This document shows, in pieces, positions 1 through 5,761 of a DNA stretch of 5,761 bases. Both the position numbers and the translations under genes were made by a program. The notes under the pieces are model-generated. The model saw only the letters and a program-made list of their open reading frames with translations. It did not search any database and was not told where the DNA came from. This stretch comes from Candidatus Zhuqueibacterota bacterium. Its GTDB lineage: Bacteria; KSB1; UBA2214. Location of the stretch: assembly GCA_022706175.1 (NCBI GenBank), contig JAKJDB010000200.1, positions 1 to 5,761 on the forward strand, read 5' to 3'. Position 1 is the first letter of the stretch. Each line of letters opens with the position of its first letter.

Positions 1-2004
1 GGCCAATCCGTCCACGCCGGTGTTGGTCTTGAAATCGGCTTGGCTGCGCGGACGGATCTCATAGCCATTGTCAGGAGGAACTTTGGTAGTGAATTGTTCT
101 ATCACACCGATGATGTCCACCACTCCTTCCGGAGCCGGGCTGCCGGCCAGGTCCGTATCTTTGTCGATGTAGACATCGATGGTATCCGCGCCGCGGGCGA
201 ATTTCACCGTGGCGTTCCTTCCGACCAAGGGCCATTTGGAGGGATCGACGATCTTGTAGCCGTAGATCTGGGCCAACATGCTTTCGGTGGCTTCCTTCAT
301 ATCCGCTTTGAGTACGGGCAGCGGAGCCGGAGCGGCTCCGTGGCTGTTCACCATGATATCACCAGCCTGCTGTGGAATAATCTCCACCAGTCCATTGTAC
401 TGATCGACTTTGCCGGTTATAGTGATGCGGTCGCCGACTTGAAAATCGAACGCCACACTGCTTGAGAACAGGTTCACGCCTCCGGTCTCATCTTGCATAT
501 AATACTGAATGCCGCCCGGCCGATAATTGGGTGTGGTGACCACCCCGCAAACCGTAACCGTCTCGCCTTTTTTGTCGGCAACGAAATCACCGTTCGCGTC
601 CACCTTGACTTCCACCAGCGGCGTGCAAACAACCGGGCTCTCCCACTGCGCTTTTTTATCCGGGAACCATCTCAGATCGCCCACGGGAAAGCCGTCTTCG
701 CCGCCGACATAGGCTGCGAGAGTGGTCGGATAAGAGACGTTGAGCGTATCGCGGAAATATTCGACAAAGCGGCGATCGAAATCATCGCGGGCGCGCACAT
801 AGTTGGTCTTGTCCTTTGTCTTGTTGCCGCCGGCCGGATCTTCATACCAGCGCATCAGCCTGGTCATCAGTTTGGGCACCTCGACCGGCGTCAGATCGAT
901 TTTAGTGAACGCGGTTGCAGCCGCAGCACCCAGCTTGCTCTGAATGTGAGCGGAGAGCGGGTTGGCCGGTCCAAAATGAAAGGCATCCAGGAAGGCCTGT
1001 CCGGAATCGCTGATGGTAAAATAGTTGTTGCTGACTTTCCATTTGGTGGTATCGTTGGGCGTGGTAAAGATCCAGGTGATCTTGTTGAGACCATTGGCGT
1101 AGATCTCGCCGGTGTTGGCCCATTCAGCGCCACGGGTGGCGTCGGTGGAATCTTCGCCTAGCGCAAAGGCATCGATGAAAAGGTTGTTGGTGATGATCAT
1201 CTCGCGGCCGACTCCGCCCAGCGAAAGCAACCCATGGAAGCCCATTCCGTTGACAAAGGTGTTGTGGTCGATCTTGCCGTAGAGGATCGGCTGAGTGGAG
1301 GTGGCGTTCCAATGGCGGATGGGGCGGTCCTGACCATTGACAAAAGTACAATTCTGCACGACAAAGGAATCGCACTGCACATCGCGCAGATCAAACGCTT
1401 TGCCGGCGCCGAAGTTCGAAGTCACCAGGTTGCCCATGTTGGCAAAGATGCAGTTTTTGGCGATCACCTTGCGGGTGCTGTTATTGGTGCGAACGTGATT
1501 GCCGTTGGTGTTCGAGAGGATGACGTTATCCAGTTCAATGCTGCCGCCCACGGCGTTGGTCTGAATCAGGCCGCCCTGCATGTTGTCCACCGCGGTCGGT
1601 TCGTATTCATAAATGCCCACCATGCAGACATCTTTGATGATGGCATGGGACCCAGCCAGGGTGATGCTCCACCCCGGCGGACGGGTGGGGTTGCTGCCGG
1701 TGCCGGTTGGCCACAGGTAGATGATCGGCAGAGGTCCGTCGCCCTCACTGGCCTTGAAGCGGATTGTTTGGCCGGCCGGAACGGTCAACGTGGCATTCTG
1801 GAGATAGATCTCGCCCCGTTTGAACTCGTAGACGCGATCCGCTGAAAAACCACGGCCGACCGTATCCGCTGCGATCTGCACGTTGATCATCAGGGCGGCA
1901 CTTCCATCGGAAGGGGTTATCGGAACAACCGCCTCTTGCCCATAAAGTGCGAGAGCACCACTAAATAGCGTGAGAGCTAAAATGGTAAAAATCCTCATGC
2001 GCAT
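1..2004 (-). CDS. Exported right-handed beta-helix protein with C-terminal OB-fold-like domains (3' end off window)
   Basis: An open frame of 668 codons runs without a stop to the left edge, so the C-terminus is missing. The start at 2004 has AGGAGG five bases upstream, and an in-frame TAA at 2022-2020 rules out a longer protein; a second ATG at 1998 is possible. Residues 1 to about 23 form a signal peptide (MRMR, hydrophobic core, SGALALYGQ). Residues about 45-345 show repeating beta-helix coils with an N-x-x-F pattern: NCIFANM (184), NCTFVNG (218), HNTFVNG (247), NNLFIDAF (273), NNYFTIS (326). This resembles pectate-lyase-like folds, but I cannot assign catalytic residues, so a lyase activity is not claimed. 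A linker with GDLRWFP (442-448) follows. Residues about 462-555 look like a YhcR-type OB fold (DANGDFVAD, GVVTTPNY, YYMQDETGGVNLF, VGDRITITGKV), and about 561-658 resemble a second one ending YEIRPRSQADF. It probably acts in the periplasm or outside the cell on a polymer. It lies 87 bases behind the receptor gene and is likely cotranscribed. Confidence 0.82.
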   Translation of the reverse strand, partial: MRMRIFTILALTLFSGALALYGQEAVVPITPSDGSAALMINVQIAADTVGRGFSADRVYEFKRGEIYLQNATLTVPAGQTIRFKASEGDGPLPIIYLWPTGTGSNPTRPPGWSITLAGSHAIIKDVCMVGIYEYEPTAVDNMQGGLIQTNAVGGSIELDNVILSNTNGNHVRTNNSTRKVIAKNCIFANMGNLVTSNFGAGKAFDLRDVQCDSFVVQNCTFVNGQDRPIRHWNATSTQPILYGKIDHNTFVNGMGFHGLLSLGGVGREMIITNNLFIDAFALGEDSTDATRGAEWANTGEIYANGLNKITWIFTTPNDTTKWKVSNNYFTISDSGQAFLDAFHFGPANPLSAHIQSKLGAAAATAFTKIDLTPVEVPKLMTRLMRWYEDPAGGNKTKDKTNYVRARDDFDRRFVEYFRDTLNVSYPTTLAAYVGGEDGFPVGDLRWFPDKKAQWESPVVCTPLVEVKVDANGDFVADKKGETVTVCGVVTTPNYRPGGIQYYMQDETGGVNLFSSSVAFDFQVGDRITITGKVDQYNGLVEIIPQQAGDIMVNSHGAAPAPLPVLKADMKEATESMLAQIYGYKIVDPSKWPLVGRNATVKFARGADTIDVYIDKDTDLAGSPAPEGVVDIIGVIEQFTTKVPPDNGYEIRPRSQADFKTNTGVDGLA

Positions 2005-2009
2005 TGGCT

Positions 2010-2015
2010 CCTCCT
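2010..2015 (-). promoter_or_regulatory. Shine-Dalgarno site of the beta-helix gene
   Basis: On the minus strand AGGAGG (within AAAGGAGGAG) lies five bases before the ATG at 2004 and eleven before the ATG at 1998. The five-base spacing is slightly short and the eleven-base spacing slightly long. I prefer 2004 as the start, but the two differ by only two residues of the signal peptide. Confidence 0.75.
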
Positions 2016-2024
2016 TTGATTAAG

Positions 2025-2075
2025 GGTGATACAGGGATTAAAACCTCTTTTCCTTCTAAACGCACATCACCTCCT
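2025..2075 (-). promoter_or_regulatory. Orphan maximal Shine-Dalgarno sequence with inverted repeat in the intergenic gap
   Basis: Sixteen bases after the receptor stop codon, the minus strand reads AGGAGGTGAT (2075-2066), the full complement of the canonical 16S rRNA 3' end. The beta-helix start is about 60 bases further on and has its own site, so this one serves no obvious gene. Its GGTGAT half (2071-2066) is complementary to ATCACC at 2030-2025, giving a possible six-base stem with a 35-base loop that would cover the site. A GTG at 2065 opens a 34-codon frame ending with TAG at 1961, inside the beta-helix gene in another frame. Whether it is translated is unknown. I saw no terminator in this gap and only a weak promoter-like match. 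Confidence 0.35.
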
Positions 2076-2091
2076 ATTGATTTTATTCGTA

Positions 2092-5079
2092 TCAGAACTC
2101 TACCGTAAAACCAAAATCAGCCGTTGTACCGTATTTTTCGCTTTCGTTGAACAGAGTACGGTCAAACACCCGGTTGCGAACCGAACTGCCCTCTTCGACA
2201 TCGGTTAGATTATTAATGTTGAGAAACAAGGCGAAATGGTCCGTAATCCCCTGCTTCAACGCAAGGTCGAGGCGGGTGTAGGCATTGGTGACTACATCGC
2301 TCAGGCCGCTGGCGGAATAGCGGACGTTGTGCTCACCCTGATGGTAGAGCGAAACACGTCCGGAGAAACGGCCGATGTCATAACCCAGGGCGATGTTGCC
2401 GAAAAATTCGGGCATATTTTCCAGTTTGCGCTTTTCCTCAGCCAGCACATTGAACTTTTTCCAGGAGCCCTTGATGGGGCCCGGCGGATCATAAAAAACC
2501 GAGTCCAGCCTGGCCGTATAGATATACCCCTCTGAGCGCACCAACGAGGCGTTGTACGATAGGACGATGTTCTTGAGCAATCCGGGCAAAAAGTTGAAAT
2601 TGACCTGATGCTCGAACTCAAAGCCCCACACTTTGGTCGGCTTGGGGGAATTATAGGGCAGGGTAAGGCTGTAGGCGGTGCCCATCATCTGGCTGGGCCA
2701 GCCGATTCCGAACCTCTGCAACAGGCTGTCCCCCGTGGTGCCAAAGTCGTTGAGCATGTGATACATATTGTCGATCTCTTTGTAATAAGCGGAAAAAGAG
2801 ATCAAGCCGATGGTCTTGCTGAAAAAGGTGGGATTGATCTCATAATTCCAGGCCTCGGCGGTCTTGAGATCGGGATTGCCGACATACACTTCGAAATTGC
2901 TGCCGACTTCGGCCCCGCGACCGGCGATATAGCGATCGAGGCGCATGTTAAAGTCCGGCCGGGCGAGCGCCTTGTAGGCGGCCAGACGCAATTTCATGAA
3001 ATCCAGCGGCGCCAGGGCAATGTTGACATTAGGTAGAATCACGGTCTGCGAAGCGGCGGAGGTAGTATCCTGGACCACATTAGGCGAAATCGGGAATCCG
3101 GAGCTCGCTCTGGGCATGTACGCTGCGAGGTAATCGTTGTCCTCATTTTCCAGCCGCACGCCGGCGATCACTGTGGCAAACTGCCCCACGGAAATCGTGT
3201 TCATGACGTAACCCGCGGTAACGCGCTCCGTGATGTTGTAATCGTCGTATTCATAGAGAGGATTATACCAGACCTCAAAAACGTTCTTGGTAACGTCGAC
3301 GCCATAGCGGTTCAGCTCATACCACTGCCGCATACGATCGCGATCGATAACCGGCGTAAGCCGATAGGTGCCATAGACATCGCGGGAGACCGGATCGCTG
3401 AAAAAACGGTCGATGGCGACTCCGCTGCCGCTGATGGCGGTGGCGGCCCATTCTTCAAAAGCAGTACCGGCAAAATTCTTGTTGCGAAAAGTGCCGTCCG
3501 GCAGCAATTCGTACGGCTGCCATTTACCGAGATAGTAGGGAGTGAAATTCTCGAACCGGGCATTGCTGCGATCTTTGATCTTATATTTGCCGCCGATTTT
3601 CAGCTCGCCGGTAAGCCGCTTGCTGAGCGTGTACGGTTTAGCGGCATCCAGGTACGCCGTACGCTCCTTATCCAAATTGCGCTGTCCCCGGTTATACGCC
3701 CAGCTCAGCCCCGCGTCGTTATAGTTGGTATTGGCATAGCCGATCAACTGCGCCGGGTTTTCACGCAGCATGGGAGAGGGTTTCATGCCGTCCACGCCGA
3801 CAAAAATGGTCTGATAGTCAAAGGGAAATTGGGATTGGGACTGTCCGAACGACAGACCCCATTTTAGATTCAAGCCGATGAGATGGTTGTCGCCGCTGAG
3901 GGCGCTGGTGAAGGTCTGGATCTCCTGTTCACGGTCGCGATAGTCAAACGTGGGGGCGCCCTGCTGGTCTCCGCCGCCGTTGGAAGGATAGTCTCGAGTG
4001 GATAAAAAATAATCCCGCTTGGTTCGACCGAAGACGTTGTTCAACTTGATCGTGCCCTGATCCGGCGTGGTTACATCGAACAACACGCTGAACCCATCGC
4101 GCTTGCGCATCTCATCCGTATATTCAAGGGTGAAATCATTGATAAAAAAATCCTTGCCGAAATTCAAGCTCTGATTGTAATCGACATCGATTCTCTCGTT
4201 GCTGCGAATGCGCTTTTCGATATTGCCCGCCAGTTGTACGCCGAGAACGCCGGAGAAAAACCGCTCCCCATAATGAAACGAAGCGTCGTACTGGTCCGCC
4301 GACTCTTCCAGCTGATTGTAGCCGCCTCTGATATTGGCTTTAAATTGCCTCTGTTCAGGCGCCTTTTTCGTGACCAGATTGATGCTGCCCGCCAGTCCAT
4401 CCCCATCCTTGTCAGACGTCTGCGCTTTGTATAACTCGATGCCGACCAGAGAACTCTGCGAAAGGGTGCTGAGATCGACGCCGCGGCTGGTGGCGTCGGT
4501 CGGTGGGATCTTGATGCCGTCCACCGTGATGACGGTAAACTTGTCCTCCAGGCCGCGCAGAATGACTTTGTTGGCTTCCCCACCGGAGCGGATGATCGAG
4601 ACGCCGGGCAAACGTCCGATCGACTCGGCGGCATTGGCATCGGGAAGTTCCTGGATTTTTTCCTCAGAGACCACATTGACGATGGTCTTGGCGCTGATCT
4701 GCTGGTTGATGGCCGCCATTTGTCCGATGGCCTGCGCTTTGACCGTCACCGTGCCTCCGCTGATGACCGTGATGGAGAGTGGAATGTTCAGGACCACAGT
4801 TTTATCCTTTTCCAGCCGGACCGTCAACGTGCGCGGCGTGTAGCCGATATAAGAAACCCGGAGCTGATAAGTGCCTTCTGGGATGCGCTGGACGGCATAA
4901 GCGCCTTCGAGATCGGTCACACCGCCCAAAGCAGTGCCGAGTATCATCACATTGGCGCCGATCAATGCTTTATGCGTGGCCGAGTCGGAAACGACTCCAC
5001 GCAGTTCGGCCTGGCTGAAACCAGTGGCCGTCCATAATAAAAGAATCATCAGGAATTTACTGATACAGGAGGGTTTCAT
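2092..5079 (-). CDS. TonB-dependent outer-membrane receptor with N-terminal CarboxypepD_reg-like domain
   Basis: This 995-residue protein should form a TonB-gated outer-membrane beta-barrel that takes up a ligand using the proton motive force. The start at 5079 gives a clean signal peptide (MKPSCISKF, hydrophobic stretch, TGFSQ, cleaved near residue 23) with AAAGGA nine bases upstream. A longer in-frame start at 5148 lies in a leader hairpin, lacks a ribosome site and would bury the signal peptide. Residues about 25-103 form the carboxypeptidase-regulatory-like beta-sandwich (GVVSDSATHKALIGANV, GGVTDLEGAY, YQLRVSYIGY). The plug spans about 125-240, with ELPDANAAESIGRLPGVSI (144-162), VILRGLEDKFTVITVDGIK and AGSINLVTKKAP. 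The barrel fills the rest and ends in NNLTDVEE and a terminal TVEF with the aromatic last residue usual for such barrels. The SIGRLPGV plug resembles the Xanthomonas/Caulobacter-type receptors (TIGR01782-like) more than SusC, and no SusD partner follows. The substrate is unknown; the downstream beta-helix protein hints at an oligosaccharide. Confidence 0.95.
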   Translation of the reverse strand: MKPSCISKFLMILLLWTATGFSQAELRGVVSDSATHKALIGANVMILGTALGGVTDLEGAYAVQRIPEGTYQLRVSYIGYTPRTLTVRLEKDKTVVLNIPLSITVISGGTVTVKAQAIGQMAAINQQISAKTIVNVVSEEKIQELPDANAAESIGRLPGVSIIRSGGEANKVILRGLEDKFTVITVDGIKIPPTDATSRGVDLSTLSQSSLVGIELYKAQTSDKDGDGLAGSINLVTKKAPEQRQFKANIRGGYNQLEESADQYDASFHYGERFFSGVLGVQLAGNIEKRIRSNERIDVDYNQSLNFGKDFFINDFTLEYTDEMRKRDGFSVLFDVTTPDQGTIKLNNVFGRTKRDYFLSTRDYPSNGGGDQQGAPTFDYRDREQEIQTFTSALSGDNHLIGLNLKWGLSFGQSQSQFPFDYQTIFVGVDGMKPSPMLRENPAQLIGYANTNYNDAGLSWAYNRGQRNLDKERTAYLDAAKPYTLSKRLTGELKIGGKYKIKDRSNARFENFTPYYLGKWQPYELLPDGTFRNKNFAGTAFEEWAATAISGSGVAIDRFFSDPVSRDVYGTYRLTPVIDRDRMRQWYELNRYGVDVTKNVFEVWYNPLYEYDDYNITERVTAGYVMNTISVGQFATVIAGVRLENEDNDYLAAYMPRASSGFPISPNVVQDTTSAASQTVILPNVNIALAPLDFMKLRLAAYKALARPDFNMRLDRYIAGRGAEVGSNFEVYVGNPDLKTAEAWNYEINPTFFSKTIGLISFSAYYKEIDNMYHMLNDFGTTGDSLLQRFGIGWPSQMMGTAYSLTLPYNSPKPTKVWGFEFEHQVNFNFLPGLLKNIVLSYNASLVRSEGYIYTARLDSVFYDPPGPIKGSWKKFNVLAEEKRKLENMPEFFGNIALGYDIGRFSGRVSLYHQGEHNVRYSASGLSDVVTNAYTRLDLALKQGITDHFALFLNINNLTDVEEGSSVRNRVFDRTLFNESEKYGTTADFGFTVEF

Positions 5080-5087
5080 GAAAATAC

Positions 5088-5094
5088 ATCCTTT
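5088..5094 (-). promoter_or_regulatory. Shine-Dalgarno site of the TonB-dependent receptor
   Basis: The minus strand reads AAAGGAT here, nine bases after GGA before the ATG at 5079. It is the only plausible ribosome site near the candidate starts and supports 5079 over the in-frame ATGs at 5148 and 5130. Confidence 0.6.
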
Positions 5095-5140
5095 TGCGAA
5101 TAGTGGGATTCTCAAAAAACTGATTTTCATAAAAATAGAA

Positions 5141-5162
5141 GGCGCCATTCGGACGCAGCGCC
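5141..5162 (-). promoter_or_regulatory. Leader hairpin in the 5' untranslated region of the receptor mRNA
   Basis: GGCGC (5162-5158) pairs with GCGCC (5145-5141), and two further G-U pairs can extend the stem to seven pairs around an eight-base loop. If transcription starts near 5178, the hairpin begins about 16 bases into the message, roughly 60 bases before the start codon. It could stabilise the 5' end of the mRNA or be a protein target. There is no U-run after it, so it is not a terminator. No known riboswitch is recognised. Confidence 0.35.
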
Positions 5163-5183
5163 GACCTGCAATGCGAGTGTACC

Positions 5184-5212
5184 ATTATAAATAACTTGCC
5201 GGCTAAATACAA
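5184..5212 (-). promoter_or_regulatory. Probable sigma70-type promoter for the receptor / beta-helix unit
   Basis: On the minus strand a perfect TATAAT (5189-5184) lies 17 bases after TTGTAT (5212-5207), which matches the -35 consensus only at TTG. Transcription would start near 5178, giving a leader of about 99 bases before the receptor ATG. The surrounding stretch is visibly more A+T rich than the genes. The weak -35 box suggests that an activator may be needed. Confidence 0.55.
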
Positions 5213-5227
5213 CAGTTCATATTTAAG

Positions 5228-5255
5228 CGGCAAAATAGCCATTCGAACGGCAAAA
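5228..5255 (-). repeat. Paired CGGCAAAA direct repeats and a TTCGAA palindrome upstream of the promoter
   Basis: CGGCAAAA occurs at 5228-5235 and 5248-5255 on the plus strand (TTTTGCCG on the minus strand), exactly 20 bases or about two helical turns apart. Between and partly overlapping them, CCATTCGAACGG (5239-5250) is an imperfect palindrome around TTCGAA. The set lies about 50-78 bases upstream of the predicted transcription start, where an activator would bind. A related GCCATTCGGACG element recurs at 5144-5155 in the leader. The operator role is inference. Confidence 0.3.
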
Positions 5256-5265
5256 CGAAAGATCG

Positions 5266-5286
5266 GGGAGCCTTCCACTCGCTCCC
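5266..5286 (-). terminator. Weak hairpin terminator after the receiver gene
   Basis: Fourteen bases beyond the receiver stop codon, GGGAGC (5286-5281) and GCTCCC (5271-5266) form a six-base GC-rich stem with a nine-base loop. The minus strand then reads CGATCTTTCGTTTT, which is only moderately U-rich, so termination may be partial. It would separate the receiver gene from the receptor promoter. Confidence 0.4.
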
Positions 5287-5299
5287 TTTCCTTCAGGGA

Positions 5300-5668
5300 T
5301 CAAGCCTGAGTGTAGCGGCTGATAACCTGTTGCAGCACGTTTTCCATTTTTTGCGGCGATATGGGTTTGAGCAGAAAACCGATAGGCTGATACCGTTTGC
5401 TGAGAGGCACCAGATGGTCATAGGCCGAGATAAAGATGACCGGAATCGAGCCGTCAAGAGTGTCCAACAGCTGAAAGCCGGTCTCCCCGGGCATCTGGAT
5501 ATCCAGAAAGAGAAGATCAGGTTTTCTCTGATGAATGAGAAGACGGGCGGCCGCGGCATCCGCCGCCTGGCCGATCAACTCGATCTCTGGATGCTTTTTC
5601 AGCATGTCCGCCAGTTCACTGCGGATCAGCCACTCATCATCAACAATTATGGTTCGAATCAAACGCAT
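5300..5668 (-). CDS. Stand-alone response-regulator receiver protein (LytTR-type receiver, no output domain)
   Basis: This 122-residue cytoplasmic protein is one CheY-like receiver domain, which accepts a phosphoryl group from a histidine kinase. The active site is complete: acidic residues D10, D11 and E12 in TIIVDDE, phospho-acceptor D56 in LLFLDIQMPG, conserved serine S81 in VIFISAYD, and K101-P102 in GFLLKPIS. Motif style (IIVDDE, LDIQMPGETGFQLL, SAYDH, FLLKPI) matches receivers of LytTR-family regulators, which usually run to about 240 residues with a C-terminal LytTR DNA-binding domain. Here the protein stops right after the last receiver helix (ENVLQQVISRYTQA). The start at 5668 has a modest GAG/AAGG ribosome site very close upstream, and an in-frame TAA two codons before it excludes a longer start. 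No kinase gene is visible; one may lie to the right. It may signal through protein contacts or phosphotransfer. Control of the adjacent receptor operon is possible but not shown. Confidence 0.9.
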   Translation of the reverse strand: MRLIRTIIVDDEWLIRSELADMLKKHPEIELIGQAADAAAARLLIHQRKPDLLFLDIQMPGETGFQLLDTLDGSIPVIFISAYDHLVPLSKRYQPIGFLLKPISPQKMENVLQQVISRYTQA

Positions 5669-5761
5669 GCCTTACTCGAAATTCCACGATCAAAGAACCC
5701 AATGGCGTTGCGAAGGGTTTTGCGACACGGTGCATCGCAGGGTATTGATCAAGTAAACAAT
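5669..5761 (-). other. Upstream region of the receiver gene with an inverted repeat
   Basis: No gene is recognisable in these 93 bases. Open frames run in from the right edge on the minus strand, but none resembles the end of a histidine kinase. An inverted repeat at 5721-5739 (TGCGA/TCGCA arms; on minus-strand RNA two G-U pairs and one more C-G pair extend it to eight pairs with a three-base loop) could be an operator or the remnant of a terminator, though no U-run follows. I saw no convincing promoter, so the receiver gene may be cotranscribed with a gene outside the window. Confidence 0.3.

Noticed and set aside
493..1161. A 222-codon open frame on the plus strand, and similar long plus-strand frames at 40-465, 1234-1845, 2608-3036 and 4334-4843.
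   Set aside because: They lie antisense to the beta-helix or receptor genes, which have clear domain motifs; none has a recognisable domain or a good ribosome site. They reflect the G+C-rich codon pattern of the true genes.
2027..5069. The shared 9-mer TGATACAGG at 2027-2035 and 5061-5069.
   Set aside because: Dozens of 9-base matches are expected by chance in a window this size, and one copy is within the signal-peptide codons of the receptor.
5080..5148. Extension of the receptor to an upstream ATG at 5148 (23 extra residues).
   Set aside because: No ribosome site precedes it, it sits in a predicted leader hairpin, and it would place charged and extra hydrophobic residues before a clean signal peptide starting at 5079.
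5649..5660. GGTTCGAATC, which resembles a tRNA T-loop.
   Set aside because: It lies inside the first codons of the receiver gene (MRLIRT) and no acceptor stem, D-arm or anticodon arm can be found around it.
1..5761. Possible CRISPR array, insertion sequence, tRNA or rRNA.
   Set aside because: No spaced direct repeats of suitable length, no transposase motifs or terminal inverted repeats, and no RNA gene signatures were seen on either strand.

Overview
The window shows three genes, all on the minus strand, so transcription runs from the right edge to the left. In transcription order they are: a short stand-alone response-regulator receiver protein (5668-5300), a large TonB-dependent outer-membrane receptor with an N-terminal carboxypeptidase-regulatory-like domain (5079-2092), and an exported right-handed beta-helix protein with apparent OB-fold domains (2004 to beyond the left edge). 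Long plus-strand frames exist across the window but read as shadows of these genes.

Organism: a TonB-dependent receptor with a CarboxypepD_reg-like extension, an exported beta-helix protein and a LytTR-type receiver point to a Gram-negative member of the Bacteroidota/FCB superphylum. The style of the OB-fold segment, the moderate-to-high G+C and a sigma70-like TATAAT box rather than the Bacteroidota-type box make Calditrichota, KSB1 or a similar lineage plausible. This placement is inference from protein style only. There is no rRNA, tRNA or marker gene here.

Layout: 5669-5761 is upstream of the receiver gene and holds only an inverted repeat. 5080-5299 is a 220-base regulatory gap with a weak hairpin terminator, two short direct repeats, a good promoter (TATAAT, 17-base spacer) and a leader hairpin. 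2005-2091 is an 87-base gap with no terminator, a maximal Shine-Dalgarno sequence that serves no obvious gene, and a second Shine-Dalgarno sequence serving the beta-helix gene.

Working model (inference): the receptor and the beta-helix protein form one transcription unit. The beta-helix protein would bind or process a polymer outside the inner membrane, and the receptor would import a product across the outer membrane. No SusD-like lipoprotein lies between them. The receiver protein has no DNA-binding domain and probably ends before the receptor promoter. I did not find a clearly novel system; the most unusual points are the beta-helix plus OB architecture, the output-less LytTR-like receiver, and the regulatory structure of the two intergenic gaps.
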